From Lepus europaeus (Eukaryota; Chordata; Mammalia; Lagomorpha; Leporidae): a stretch of DNA of 64,000 nt. Below the pieces are notes generated by a model that was not told where the DNA came from, did not search any database, and saw only the letters and a program-made list of their open reading frames with translations. Made by a program: the position numbers and the translations under genes. Positions within the stretch are counted from its first letter, which is position 1. Every line of letters begins with the position of its first letter. Positions 49,751 to 61,150 of this stretch are shown in pieces. Location: contig NC_084836.1 of NCBI RefSeq assembly GCF_033115175.1, positions 68,929,297 to 68,993,296 on the forward strand, written 5' to 3'.

Positions 49751-51270
49751 CGCCAAGGCGAGGAAGGGGAGTGGGGCGTGTGGAGTTTGAAAAGCTATCT
49801 GCCTTTGGCGGGGGAGGCTTTGGGTGGCGAGTGTCGTCGGCGGTCAGAGAAGAGTGGCCCTTGGATAGCACCCAGGGCTGTGGTGTAGCGTGGGAGACCC
49901 GGGGGCCGATCGTGGGTGCGGGTGGGCGAGGCTGGATGTATGGGAAGCTGCAGCCTGCGAGCTTGTTAGGGGTTCATCATGATGGGGGTCCACGATGCTT
50001 GTTGGAACGCAGTGAGGGGTCTTGGGGGAGCAGTTCCCGTGGCCGCTTCTTTTCACCGAGACAGAAGCTGCGAGATGACAGAGTGGCCGAGAATAGTTTC
50101 AGACGCTTCCAGACCTTCGTGTAAGGAGCCAGTGCGAGCGTGATCATAGGTTAAAGATCTCCTCTGAAGCCAGCTTGACTTTATCACTTGCTTGTTGACT
50201 ACTTCATTCCTCCCGTTGGCTTGTTTCACTTACAGATATGTGGGAGAATCCGTGTAGAAATACTGAAACGTCTGCGACCGTAAGGTTAGGTTGACTTGTT
50301 GGGTTTCGGATGCATCATTTAATCTCAGTGAGGGAAGAGATGTTGAACTTAACACTTTTATTGGGTTTATGAGTTTTTAGGGGGTAAGATGCGCTTTATG
50401 GGGAAAGTGAACACATTTTTCATTCGGATAGCAAAATCCTTCAAGAATCATGCAAAGTCCCCCCCCCCCCCTTTTTTTCCTAATCCCTGCTAATTCAAAG
50501 TGGACTTTCCTCATTGAAATAAAATTGTGAGTTAGGACTTTGATATTCGGTATCTTCAGGAATGTTTGTGGTTGGAATAAAAAAGGCTATCTTGTATAAA
50601 GATTTTACTGATTTCCAGGAAAATCTGGGTTCTGCCATGCAGGGCTCTAAATCTACGTTTAACTGTAGTTTTCCCTGCCTTTATTTCTGTAGGCCTGACC
50701 ATAGAGTGGGTGTTAACATGAAAGTAAATGCCTTGACCCTGAGCTTGCACTTCGTTTATGACATAATGTTTAATAATTCATGCTGCCACTCGTGTAGGTT
50801 ACCACAACAAAAGTTTGATTACCGGTGTTTAGGGTGGAAATAACAAAATTAACTATCACTAATGCAGTATTACTCCGTAACACTCGTCATTACTCTGTAA
50901 CATCATCAACAGATGTTCATTCATGGGTGTTCTTCACAGCTACTCGAATGGCTTACGTATTTACAGAGTTTGAATTTTTTTCCAGTATCAAATCCACAGC
51001 AGTTTTCAAACATCAGTTAATGTTTCTTCAGGAGTGCCGTGGGCCAAAATTTTAAATACTTTTTTCTTTGCTTTTTTTTTAACCTTTTTTTTTTCATGTG
51101 TTAAGTACTTGCCACCTTTCTTTTGATTCTTACACACATTTAATCTTTTGCGTTAACTTGTGTTGGTTTGATATTGGTTCTCAACTTTGTATTCCTGAGA
51201 ATGATCTAAAGTGCTTATGAAAAATGTTTACAGGGGTCCATCTCTGAGGTGATTGTGGTATATGGACTCG
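49727..51270. other. TFCP2: TFCP2 intron 1, proximal
   Basis: The CpG-rich tail fades by about 50100. The rest is unique AT-rich sequence with a C-run (50460-50472) followed by a T-run. No second coding exon is seen. Confidence 0.6.
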
Positions 51271-51274
51271 GAGT

Positions 51275-51565
51275 CTGACTTTTTTGAAACAATTTTACTG
51301 ATTTATTAGAGGGGGGAGAGAGAGAGACACTCCTATCTGCTCGTTCACTCCCCAAGTGCTGCCAGTGAGGTTGGGAGCTGGGAGCTGAGTCCAGGTTTCT
51401 CACGAGTGGAGCTGCAGGAACTCAGTCATCAGAGTCACCACTTCTCCCGTGGTCTGCATGAGCAGGAAGCAGGACTTGGGAAGCTGGTGGCAGGTGCCCA
51501 GCCCAGGCAGTGTGAGAAGGGTCATGGATGGGTGTCCTCACTGGCCACTGGGCTAAATGCTCCAC
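51275..51565 (-). mobile_element. CSINE-related, old copy
   Basis: Reverse: 'tttactgatttattagaggg', 'gttcactccccaagtgctgc', 'ggcaggtgcccagcccaggc'. Confidence 0.65.
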
Positions 51566-51639
51566 TGTTTTTGAACTTTGTGAAGAAGAACTGAACTGTT
51601 TTATGTAATAGATGAATTAGGAACAAGGGTTCCTATTTC

Positions 51640-51796
51640 TCCGCTTTTCTCACTGACACTTGTTAGTTTCCATTAAAGAATTATGAAAGCCATTCTAGTG
51701 AGTGGGAAATAGTATGTCATTATAGTTCAGATTTGCATTTCCTTAATGACCAGTAATGTTGAACGTGATTTCATGTGGCTGTTGGCCATTTTGTAT
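51640..51796 (-). mobile_element. Ancient L1 fragment, reverse
   Basis: 'gatttgcatttccttaatga' and 'atgtggctgttggccatttt' are reverse-strand L1 ORF2 text. The same L1 resumes after the younger element at 53200. Confidence 0.75.
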
Positions 51797-53168
51797 GCAT
51801 TCTTTCTTAATTTTTTTTAACATTTATTTAATGAATATAAATTTCCAAAGTACAGCTTATGGATTACAATGGCTTTTTCCCCCCCATAATTTCCCTCCTA
51901 CCCGCAACCCTCCCCTCTCCCGCTCCCTCTCCCCTACCATTCACATCAAGATTCTTTTTTCAATTTTCTTTATACACAGAAGATCAATTTAATATATATT
52001 AAGTAAAGATTTCAACAGTTTGCACCCACACAGAAACACAAAGTGTAAAATACTGTTTGAGTACTAGTTATAGCATTAAATCACAATGTATAGCACATTA
52101 AGGACAGAGATCCTACATGAGGAGTAAGTGCACAGTGATTCCTGTTGTTGACTTAACAAATTGACACTCTTGTTTATGGCATCAGTAATCACCCTAGGCT
52201 CTTGTCATGAGTTGCCAAGGCTACAGAGGCCTTTTGCGTTCGCTGACTCTGATCATATTTAGACAAGGTCATAGTCAAAGTGGAAGTTCTCTCCTCCCTT
52301 CAGAGAAAGGTACCTCCTTCTTTGATGACCCGTTCTTTCCACTGGGATCTCACTCGCAGAGATCTTTCATTTAGGTCATTTTTGTTCGTTTGTTTTTTGC
52401 CAAAGTGTCTTGGCTTTCCATGCCTGAAATACTCTCATGGGAGCTTTTCAGCCAGGTCCCAATGCCTTAAGGGCTGATTCTGAGGCCAGAGTGCTGTTTA
52501 GGACACCTGCCATTCTATGAGTCTGCTGTGTATCCTGCTTCCCATGTTGGATCGTTCTCCCTTTTCTATTCTATCAGTTAGTATTAGCAGACACTAGTCT
52601 TGTTTATGTGATCCCTTTGACTCTTAGTCCTATCAGTATGATCAATTGTGAACAGAAATTGATCACTTGGACTAGTGAGATGACATTGGTACATGCCACC
52701 TTGATGGGATTGAATTGGAATCCCCTGGTATGTTTATAACTCTACCGTTTGGGGCAAGTCAGCTTGAGCATGTCCCACATTGTACATCTCCTCCCTCACT
52801 TATTCCCACTCTTATATTTAACAGGGATCACTTTTCAGTTAAGTTTCAACACTTAAGAATAATTGTGTATTAATTATAGTGTTCAACCAATAGTATTAAA
52901 TAGAACAAAAAAAAATACTAAAAGGGATAAAGTTCATCAACAGTCAGGGCAAGGGCTGATCAAGTCACTGTTTCTCATAGTGTCCATTTCACTTCAACAG
53001 GTTTCCTTTTTGGTGCTTGGTTAGTTGTCACCGATCAGGGAGAGCATATGATATTTATCCCTTTGGGACTGGCTTGTTTCACTCAGCATGAGGTTTTCCA
53101 GATTCCTCCATTTTGTTGCAAATGACCAGATTTCATTGTTTTTTACTGCTGTATAGTATTCTATACAA
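51797..53168 (-). mobile_element. Rabbit-type L1 3' end, reverse, with 31-bp flanking duplication
   Basis: About 1.37 kb. The left end carries a T-rich tail and 'cattcacatcaagattcttt', 'tttgcacccacacagaaaca', 'catgaggagtaagtgcacag' and 'cactcagcatgaggttttcc', which I recognise as lagomorph L1. It is 5'-truncated. Positions 51766-51796 are repeated exactly at 53169-53199, a long target duplication. It contains ORF2 remnants only as scattered text and no usable frame. Confidence 0.85.
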
Positions 53169-53214
53169 TGATTTCATGTGGCTGTTGGCCATTTTGTATA
53201 GATTCTTTATTTAT

Positions 53215-53836
53215 CTTTTTTTAAGATTTAATTATTTAGTTGAAAGGTAGAGTTACAGAGAGAGGGCGGGAGAGAGAGAGAAGAGAAAAGTACTGATCGT
53301 TTATCCACTGGTTCATTCCTTTCACTCTCTTGAAAGTGTGAGTTACACACAGAGAGAAGGAGAGGCAGAGAGAGAAAGAGAGAGGTCTTCCATCTGCTGG
53401 TTCACTCTCTGATTGGCCACAACGGCTGGAGCTGGGCCAATCCGAAGCCAGAAGCCAGGAGCTTCTTCTGGATCTCCTGCATGGGTGAGGGGCCCAAGGA
53501 CTTGGGCCATCTTCTACTGCTTTCCCAGGCTGTAGCCGAGAGCTGGATTGGAAGTGGAGCTGGCTTTACGCCACAGTGCCAGCCGCTCCTTTCACTCTCT
53601 AAATGGCCACAACAGCCAGGACTGGGCCAGGCCAGAGCCAGGAGTCAGAGAATTCCATCTGAGTCTCTTATGTGGTTGCAGGGGCCCAAGCAATTGGGCC
53701 ATCTTCTGCTGCTTTCTCAGGTGCATTAACAGGGAACCGGATTGGAAGTAGAGCATTGGGGACTTAAACCAGCACTCATGTGGGATTGGTTGCCAGTGTC
53801 ATAGGCATTGGCTTAACCAGCTGTGCCACAGTGCTT
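53215..53836 (-). mobile_element. CSINE, outer copy interrupted by another CSINE
   Basis: Reverse text at 53215-53331 and 53586-53836. TCCTTTCACTCTCT is present at both borders of the inner element (about 53317 and 53586). Confidence 0.88.
53332..53585 (-). mobile_element. CSINE, inner copy
   Basis: Reverse type A from TTGAAAGTGTGAGTTACACAC to CACAGTGCCAGCC, with a deletion between GGAAGTGGAGC and the terminal CTTTACGCCACAG. Confidence 0.88.
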
Positions 53837-54205
53837 TTTTTTTTTTTTTTTTTTTTGCCAGGCAGAGTTAGACAGTGAGAGAGAGAGAGAGACAAAGAGA
53901 GAGTTACAGACAGTGAGAGGGAGACAGAGAGAAAGGTCTTCCTTCCGTTGGTTCGCTTCCCTAATGGCCGCTACAGCCGGCGCTGAGCCAATCTGAAGCC
54001 AGGAGCAGTACTTCCTCCCGGTCTCCCATGCGGGTGCAGGGCCCAAGCACTTGGGCCATCCTCCACTGCCCTCCCAGGCCACAGAAGAGAGCTTAACTGG
54101 AAGAGGAGCAACTGGAACTAGTACCCGGTGCCCCAGTCGGGACTAGAACCCGGGGTGCTGGCGCTGCAGGCGGAGGATTAGCCAAGTGAGCCACAGCGCC
54201 GGCCC
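53835..54205 (-). mobile_element. CSINE, type B, inserted at the end of the previous SINE
   Basis: Reverse type B after a T22 run. CACAGTGCT stands on both sides (53828 and 54206). An AG tract is partly duplicated (53876-53935). Confidence 0.93.
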
Positions 54206-54213
54206 ACAGTGCT

Positions 54214-54490
54214 AGTTTTTTATATTTATTTATTTAATTGAAAGTTGCAGTTAGAGAGAGAGAGAGAATCTTCATTCCGCTGGTTTGAAGTGGCTGCAAC
54301 AGCCAGGGCAGAGCCAGGCCGAAACCTGGAGCCAGGAGCTTCATCCAAGTCTCCTACATAGGTAGCAGGGGCCCAAGCACCTGTGCCTTCCTCTGTTGCT
54401 TTTCCCAGGCCACCAGCAGGAAGCTGCATTGGAAGTGGAGCAGGCATTGCAGGCATGGGCTGAACCTGTTAAGTCACATTGTTGGCCCCC
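54214..54490 (-). mobile_element. CSINE
   Basis: Reverse copy from TTTATATTTATTTATTTAATTG to CACATTGTTGGCCCCC, with the internal head box deleted. Confidence 0.85.
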
Positions 54491-54830
54491 AAAGTGTTTA
54501 ATTTTGATGAAGTGTGTTTTATCTGTATTTTCTGTAGTTGCTCATGATTTTGGTTTCAACTCTAAGCATTTATTGTCAAATTGGAAGTCTTGTGAATTTA
54601 CTCCTATGGTTTCTAAGAGTTTTATAGTTTTAGCTATTATATTTAAGTCATCAATCCACTTTGAGTTAGTTTTTTTATTTGGAGTATGATAGTGAGCCAA
54701 CTTCATTGTTTCTTGTGAGGACATCCAATTGTCCCAGCTACCATTTGTTTAAGAGATTATTCTTTTGCCTTTGAATGTTCTTGGCATCCTTTTCAAAAAT
54801 CAATATGCCATATATTTGAAGGTTTTGTTT
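54491..54830 (-). mobile_element. Ancient L1 fragment, reverse
   Basis: 'tcatcaatccactttgagtt', 'gccaacttcattgtttcttg' and 'ggacatccaattgtcccagc' are well-known reverse-strand L1 ORF2 words. It continues at 55141 and 55573. Confidence 0.85.
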
Positions 54831-54834
54831 CTGG

Positions 54835-55140
54835 ATTTTTTTTTTTTTTTTTGAGAGACACAGACGGGGAGGTGGGGGTGGAGTGCGGGTAGAAATCCAC
54901 TGGAGAGAGAAATGCTTATAATGGCTGGAGCTGAAGCTTGGAGCCAGGAACTCAATCTAGGTTTCCCACATGGACAACAGGGACTCAATTGCTTGAGCCA
55001 TTACTGGTGCTTCCCAATGTCTGCATTAACAGGTAGCCGGAATCAGAGTTTGGGCCAGGACTCGAACCCAGGCACTCTGATGTGGAATGTAGGCATCTTA
55101 CATGGTCCGCTAACCACTTAGGCCAAATGCTTGCTCCCAG
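54835..55140 (-). mobile_element. CSINE-related, old copy in L1
   Basis: Reverse copy with 'gtctgcattaacaggtagcc' and 'ggcactctgatgtggaatgt'. Confidence 0.78.
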
Positions 55141-55217
55141 ACTTGAGTTCTGTTCTGTTGGTTGATAGTCTATTCTTATGCCATTCCACACCATTGTGAT
55201 TACTGTAGCTTTGTAAT

Positions 55218-55572
55218 AGGGTTTTTTTTTTTTTTTTTTTTTTTTTAAAGATTTATTTATTTGAAAGGAAAGTCAGGTCAGAGTTACATAGTGAGAGAAA
55301 GAAAGGAAGAGAGAAAGGTCTTCCATCTGCTGGTTCACTCCCCAGTTGGCCGGAATGGCTGGAACTGCACTGATCTGAAGCCAGGAGCCAGGAATTTCTT
55401 CTGGGTCTCCCACGTGGGTGCAGGGGCTCAAAGAATTAGGCCATCTGCTTTCCCAAGCCATAGCAGAGAGCTGGATGGGAAGTGGAGCAGCTGGCATGTG
55501 AACTGGCACCCATATGGATGCCAGTACTGCAGTACCGGTAGATTTACCTACTATGCCACAGCGCCAGCCCCT
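55218..55572 (-). mobile_element. CSINE, type A, in L1, with target duplication
   Basis: Reverse copy after a T26 run. TGTAATAG occurs at 55211 and 55573. L1 text is continuous across it. Confidence 0.94.
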
Positions 55573-55780
55573 GTAATAGATTTTGAATTTAAAAAGTGTA
55601 AGTCCTCCTACTGTGTTTTCCTTTTTCAGTATTTTGACTATTTGGAACTTTTGTTGTTCCTTGTGAATTTGAGGATAGACTTTTGTATTTCTAAAGAAGG
55701 CCATTGTTATTTTAATAGGGATTGTGTTGAATTCACAAATAGCTTTGGGGAAATTACCATTTTAACAGTATTATTTATCA
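55573..55780 (-). mobile_element. Ancient L1 fragment, reverse
   Basis: 'tttttcagtattttgactat', 'tagggattgtgttgaattca' and 'ggggaaattaccattttaac' are reverse-strand L1 ORF2. Confidence 0.85.
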
Positions 55781-55784
55781 ATTA

Positions 55785-56113
55785 AAAAAATTTTTTTTGA
55801 CAGGCAGAGTTAGACAGTGAGAGAGAGAGAGAGAAAGGTCTTCCTTTTTCCGTTGGTTCACCCCTCAAATGGGCACTACAGCTGGCGCACTGCGCCGATC
55901 TGAAGCCAGGAGCCAGGTGCTTCCACCTGGTCTCCCATGCAGGTGCAGGGCCCAAGCACTTGGGCCATCCTCCACTGCCCTCTCAGGCCACAGCAGAGAG
56001 CTGGACTGGAAGAGGAGCAACCAGGACAGAATCTGGTGCCCCGACTGGGACTAGAACCTGGTGTGCTGGTGCCGCAGTTGGAGGATTAGCCTAGTGAGCT
56101 GCGGCGCCGGCCT
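55785..56113 (-). mobile_element. CSINE, type B, in L1, with target duplication
   Basis: Reverse type B. TATTTATCAATT on the left (55769) and right (56113) is the duplication. Confidence 0.95.
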
Positions 56114-56479
56114 ATTTATCAATTTATGAACATAGGATACCTATCTATTTACTCAGGTCATCTTTAGTTTTTCAGTGATGTTTCATAGTTTTCACATTAA
56201 TCCTTGTACTTTATTTTGGATGCTATTATAAATTGAATTGTTTTCTTAATTTCCCTTTTGGACTATATTCATTGTTGGTATATGGAAACATAATTTTTGT
56301 GTGTTGGTCTGATACCCTGTGGCTCTTTTATTAGCTCTAGCTGTTATTATTTGTTTTGGGTTTTTTGTATATGTGGATTCTGTAGGATTTTTATATGAAG
56401 ATTCATGTCATATGCAAATATAGTTTTCATCCTTTTCAATCTGTATGCCGCCTTTTTTCTTGCCTAATTGTTCTGGTAA

Positions 56480-56483
<4 letters not shown>
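56114..56483 (-). mobile_element. Ancient L1 fragment, reverse
   Basis: 'gttggtctgataccctgtgg' and 'atcatgtcatatgcaaata'-like text near 56405, reverse-strand ORF2. Confidence 0.75.
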
Positions 56484-56512
<29 letters not shown>

Positions 56513-56837
56513 GACAGGCAGAGTGGACAGTGAGAGAGAGACAGAGAGAAAGGTCTTCCTTTTGCCGTTGGTTCACCCTCCAATGGCCGCCGCGGTAGCG
56601 CGCTGCGGCCGGCGCACCGCGCTGTTCCGTTGGCAGGAGCCAGGTGCTTCTCCTGGTCTCCCATGGGGTGCAGGACCCAAGAACTTGGGCCATCCTCCAC
56701 TGCACTCCCTGGCCACAGCAGAGAGCTGGCCTGGAAGAGGGGCAACCGGGACAGGATTGGTGCCCCGACCGGGACTAGAACCCGGTGTGCCGGCGCCGCA
56801 AGGCGGAGGATTAGCCTAGTGAGCCGCGGCGCCGGCC
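56484..56837 (-). mobile_element. CSINE, type B, in L1, with target duplication
   Basis: Reverse type B after a T28 run. GGTAAGGACTTTT on the left (56475) and right (56838). It carries the GCGGTAGCGCGCTGCGGCC extra block also seen at 37.3 kb. Confidence 0.96.
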
Positions 56838-56890
56838 GGTAAGGACTTTTAATACTGTGTTGAATAGCAGTATTGAAAGTAAGCATCTTT

Positions 56891-57224
56891 GGCTGGCACC
56901 GTGGCTCACTAGGCTAATCCTACACCTGCGGCGCCGGCACCCTGGGTTCTAGCCCCGGTTGGGGCGCTGGTTCTGTCCCGGTTACTCCTCTGCTGTGGCC
57001 CGGGAAGGCAGTGGAGGATGGCCCAAGTGCTTGGGCCCTGCACCCGCATGGGAGACCAGGGAGAAGCACCTGGCTTCTGGCTTCGGATCAGCGCAGTGTG
57101 CTGGCCATAGTGGCCATTTGGGAGGTGAACCAATGGAAAAAGGAAGACCTTTCTCTCTGTCTCTCTCTCTCTCTCTCACTAACTCTGCCTGTCCAAAAAA
57201 AAAAAAAAAAAAAAAAAAAAGAAA
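56891..57224 (+). mobile_element. CSINE, type B, in L1
   Basis: Forward type B ending CTGCCTGTCC plus A26. GAAAGTAAGCATCTTTGG before and GAAAGTAGGCACCTTTGG after. The duplication has since diverged at two sites. Confidence 0.94.
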
Positions 57225-57237
57225 GTAGGCACCTTTG

Positions 57238-57552
57238 GAGCTGGCACTATGGTGTAGAAGGTGAAGCCTCTGCCCGTAGCACTGGCATCCCATTTGGGCA
57301 GTGGTTCGAGTCCCAGGTGCTCCACTTCTTATCCAGCTCCCTGCTAATGTGCCTGGGAAGGCAGCAGAAGATGGCCCAAGGCTTGGGCTGCCGTACGGTG
57401 GGAGACTCAGAAGACGCTCCTGGCTCCTGGTTTCAGATTGGCCCAGCCACAGTCATTGCTGCCATTTGAGGAGTGAACCAATGGATAGAAGATCTCTCTC
57501 TCTGTGTTCACTCTGCTTTCAAATAAATAAGTAAATCTTAAAAAAAAAGAAA
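57238..57552 (+). mobile_element. CSINE, in tandem with the previous
   Basis: Forward copy, tail AAATAAATAAGTAAATCTTA. GAAAGT recurs a third time after its tail, so the same site was hit twice. Confidence 0.9.
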
Positions 57553-57585
57553 GTGACTATTTTTGTTTCATTCATGATTTTTTTA

Positions 57586-57968
57586 AAAAGATTTATTTAT
57601 TTTACTTGAAAGTCACAGTTACACAGAGAGAGGAGAGTCAGAAAGAGAGAGAGAGAGAGAGAGAGGGGTCTTCCATCTGCTGGTTCACTCCCCAGATGGC
57701 CACAACAGCCAGAGCTGTGCCGATCCGAAGCCAAGAGCCAAGAGCCAGGAGCTTCTTCTGGGTCTCCCATGTGGGTGCAGGGCCCAAGCACTTGGGCCAT
57801 CCTCCACTGCCTTCCTGGGCCACAGCAGAGGAGCATACTTCTACTGCTTTCCCAGGCCATAGCAGAGAGCTGGATTGGAAGTGGAGCAACTGGGTCTTGA
57901 ACCAGTGCCCATATGGATGCCAGCACTGTAGGCGGTGGCCTTACCTGCTACGCCACAGAGCCAGCCCA
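57586..57968 (-). mobile_element. CSINE, type A with a type B-like internal segment
   Basis: Reverse copy in which the middle box occurs twice: first GGGCCCAAGCACTTGGGCCA with CCTCCACTGCCTTCCTGGGC (type B-like), then CTTCTACTGCTTTCCCAGGC (type A). It looks like a recombinant or partial duplication. Confidence 0.88.
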
Positions 57969-57969
57969 G

Positions 57970-58318
57970 ATTTTTTTTTTTTTTTTAAGATTTTGTTTAT
58001 TTGAGAGGCTGAGTTACAGACAGAGAAAGGGAGAGATACAGAGAGAGGTCCTCCATCCGCTGGTTCACTACTCCCCAAATGTCTATATGCAATGGCCAGA
58101 GTTGAGATGATCCAAAGCCAGGAGCCAGGAGCTTTCTCCAGGTCTCCCACATAAGTGCAGGGGCCCAAGCATTTGGGCCATCCTCCACTGCCTTCTCAGG
58201 CCATAGCAGAGAGCTGGCTCAGAAGAGGAGCAGCTGGGACTAGCACCGGTACCCATATGGGATTCCGGTGGTGCAGGCAGAAGCTTAGGCCACTACGCTA
58301 TAGCACCAGCCCTCATTC
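57970..58318 (-). mobile_element. CSINE
   Basis: Reverse copy. TCATTCATGAT stands left of the previous element (57571) and right of this one (58313), so the two share one target duplication and one is inserted at the end of the other. Confidence 0.92.
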
Positions 58319-58337
58319 ATGATCTTAAGGGGAAGGC

Positions 58338-58680
58338 TTTTTTTTTTTTTTTTTTTTTTTGACAGGCAGAGTGGATCGTGAGAGAGAGAGAGACAGAGGG
58401 AAGAGTCTTCCTTTTTGCCGTTGGTTCACCCTCCAATGGCCACTGCGGCCAGCACATCGTGCTGATCTGAAGCCAGGAGCCAGGTGCTTATCCTAGTCTC
58501 CCGTGCGGGTGCAGGGCCCAAGGACTTGGGCCATCCTCCACTGCCTTCCTGGGCCATAGCAGAGAGCTGGCCTGAGGGAGGGGCAACCGGGATAGAATCT
58601 GGCACCCCAACCGGGACTAGAACCCGGTGTGCCAGCGCCGCAAGGCGGAGGATTAGCCTGTTAAGCCAGGGTGCCGGCCA
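58338..58680 (-). mobile_element. CSINE, type B, with target duplication
   Basis: Reverse type B after a T22 run. AAGGGGAAGGCTTTTT on the left (58327) and right (58679). Confidence 0.95.
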
Positions 58681-58739
58681 AGGGGAAGGCTTTTTGCCTT
58701 TCACTATTGAACTATGAGTTTTTAATAAGTGTCCCTTTA

Positions 58740-59790
58740 ATATTAAGGGAGTTTTGTTCTATACCTGGTTCATTGAATATTTGTGTGTATGTTTATTGTG
58801 GTACAGAACATAAAAATTTACCATGGTAGCCATATTTATTATGTATATAGTTCAGTGACATTATTAACATTGTTGTGCAGCCATCACATGATCTATCTCT
58901 AGAACTTTTTCATCATCCCAATCTGAAGTGTTGTTCTCATTAAACACTAACCTCCCATATTCTCTCCACCCACACCCTGGTATCCACCACTCTACATTCT
59001 GTCTCTGAATTTGACTACTCTAGGAACTTCATTTATGTGGAATCATACGATATTTGTCCTTTTGTGATTGACTCATTCACTTTGCATAAGGTCTTAGAGG
59101 TTTTGCTGGATGTTTTTATTGTGGAAAAAATATTGAATTTTGTCAAATATCTTTTCTGTGTCTATGCAGATAATATGTGATTTATACATTTGACTGATCT
59201 CTTTGTGTTGCATCGCCCTTGCGTTCATGAAACAAATGTCATTTGGTCTTAGTGTATAATCTTTTTATTAATTAGGGATATTAGTTTGTAGTTTCTTTGT
59301 GATAATCTTATTAGCTTTGATGTCAGGGTAATGTGGACCTCATTAATATTAGGCAATGTTCTTTGCTAAATTTTGAAGGACTTTGAGTTGGTTTAGTGTT
59401 AATTTTTTGACTGGTAGACTCCACACATGTGCCCATCTGGTCCTGAATTTTCCTGGTTGGGAGATATTTTATTATTGATTTGGTCTCTTGTTAGAAGTTG
59501 TTGAGACTTTATTTCTTCTTGAGTCAGTTTTGGTTCTTTGTATGTTTCTAGAAATTTGTTCCACAAATTACCTAACATGCTGGTGTACAGTTCACAGTAT
59601 TCTCTTATTATCTTTTTTTGTAAGATCAATAGTAATAGCCCCCATTTCATTTCTGGTTTTATTGATTTGTGTCTTTTTCCAAATCAGTCTCGCTAAGAAT
59701 TTGTCAATTTTGTTGATCTTTTTAAACAACTGAATTTTGGTTTTGTTAATTCTCTTTACCTTTTTTAAATTACATTTTAAAATTTATATA
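58740..59790 (-). mobile_element. Ancient L1 fragments, reverse
   Basis: 58740-59100 has 'gtgcagccatcacatgatct', 'gaatttgactactctaggaa' and 'aatcatacgatatttgtcct', like an L1 3' end. 59100-59760 is ORF2 text ('ctttgatgtcagggtaatgt', 'attttggttttgttaattct'). Probably two old insertions. Frames are broken. Confidence 0.75.
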
Positions 59791-59804
59791 TAGAGAGGAT
59801 TCAC

Positions 59805-60123
59805 TTTATTTTTTTTTAAGGTTTATTTATTTATTGAAGGCAGAGTTACAGAGAGAAGGAGAGAGAGACAGAGAGAAATCTTCCTTCTGCTAGTTCACTC
59901 CCCAATTGACTGCAATGACCAGAGCTGGGTCTATCTGAAGCCAAGAGCCAGGAGCTTCTTCCAAGTCTCTCACATGGGTGCAGGTGCCCAAGCACTTGGG
60001 CCATCCTCCACTGCTTTCCCAGGCCATTAGCAGGAGCTGGATTGGAAGTGGAGCTGCCAGGACTTAAACAGGTGCAGGCATAGCAGGTTGAGGCTTAACC
60101 CACTATGCCACAGCATTGGTCCC
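59805..60123 (-). mobile_element. CSINE in L1
   Basis: Reverse copy from TTTTTTTTTAAGGTTTATTTATTTATTG to CACAGCATTGGTCCC. Confidence 0.9.
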
Positions 60124-60191
60124 ATTTCCTTGCTTTTTAAAACAATCTGTATTTCATTTATTTCTATTATTTACTACTCCCCCCCCCCCCC

Positions 60192-60460
60192 TTTAAGGAT
60201 TATTTTGTTTATTTGAAAGGCAGAGTTAAGAGAGAGGGAGAGAGAGATCTTCCATCTGCTACTTCACTCCCCAAATGGTTGCAATGGCTGGAGCTGGGAG
60301 AGGCCAAAGACAGGAGCCAGGAGCTAGGGCTTCATCTGGGTCTCCCACATGGGAACAGGGGCCCAAGGACTCAGGTCATTTGGGACTCAAATGGTGCCTA
60401 TATGGGATGCTGGCGTCTCAGGCAGCAACTTAATCTGCTACGGCACAGCGCCGGCCCCAT
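60192..60460 (-). mobile_element. CSINE, internally deleted
   Basis: Reverse copy after a C-run (60180-60192). About 60 bp around the CCAGGCCATAGCAGAGAGC box are missing. Confidence 0.85.
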
Positions 60461-60559
60461 TTTCTTCCTTCTTTTGACTTCGGGTCTAGTTTGTGCTTCT
60501 TTTTCTATCTCCTTAATGTATGAAGTTAGATTATGATCCTGAGGGCTCCCCCCTCCCCC

Positions 60560-60878
60560 TTTTAAAAATTATTTATTCATTTGAAGTAGTTACAGCGGGG
60601 GAGAGACGCGAAGAGATCATCTGTCCGCTGGTTCACTTCCCACATGGCCGCAATGCACAGCGCTGGTCCGGGCCAAAGATGAAGCCAGGAACTTCATCCA
60701 GGTCTCCCACATGGGTAGCAGGAGCTCAAACTCTTGGGCCATCTTTTGCTGCTTTTACCAGGCCACTAGCCAGGAACTGGATTGAAAGTGGAGCAGCTGG
60801 AACACACACTGGGGTCCTTGCGGAATGTCAGTGATGCATAAGGTGGCTTTACCTACTACTCCATAATTCTGGCTCCTT
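60560..60878 (-). mobile_element. CSINE-related, diverged
   Basis: Reverse copy from TTTTAAAAATTATTTATTCATTTG to 'ccataattctggctcc'. Confidence 0.8.
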
Positions 60879-60879
60879 T

Positions 60880-61048
60880 CCTTCTGTTTTTAATGCAGGC
60901 TTTTAAAGCCCAAGTTTCCCTCTAGCATTGCTCTCAATGCATCCATTATGATTTGGCATTTGTGTTTTCACTTCTATTTGTTTCAAAGTACTTTCTCATT
61001 TCCCTAGTGATTCCCTCTTTCACCCATGGGTGTTTTCAGAGATGTTTA
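60880..61048 (-). mobile_element. Ancient L1 ORF2 fragment, reverse
   Basis: 'aatgcaggcttttaaagccc', 'gctctcaatgcatccattat' and 'atgggtgttttcagagatgt', L1 text that ends exactly where the U6 copy starts. Confidence 0.8.
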
Positions 61049-61150
61049 GTGCTCACTTCAGCACATACACTGAAACTGCAGCCATACAGAGATTAGCATA
61101 GCCCCTGTGCCAGGAAGGCATACCAGTTCGTGAAGTGTTCCATATTTTAA
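61049..61150 (+). pseudogene. U6 snRNA retropseudogene
   Basis: Starts GTGCTCACTTCAGCACATAC and contains 'tacagagattagcatagccc' and 'ttcgtgaagtgttccatatt', colinear with the whole of U6 snRNA (about 107 nt) with several substitutions and small deletions. No upstream PSE or TATA at the required spacing is obvious. It sits at the edge of an L1, so it is a retroposed copy rather than a functional gene. Confidence 0.88.

Noticed and set aside
50562-51055. Two 76-93 codon frames in TFCP2 intron 1 as possible exon 2
   Set aside because: They do not encode the expected continuation of TFCP2 (a Ser completed from the phase-2 junction, followed by DVLALP) and have no suitable splice sites.
54491-59790. 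Intact L1 reverse transcriptase gene
   Set aside because: The L1 text is antisense, ancient, frame-broken and interrupted by many CSINEs.
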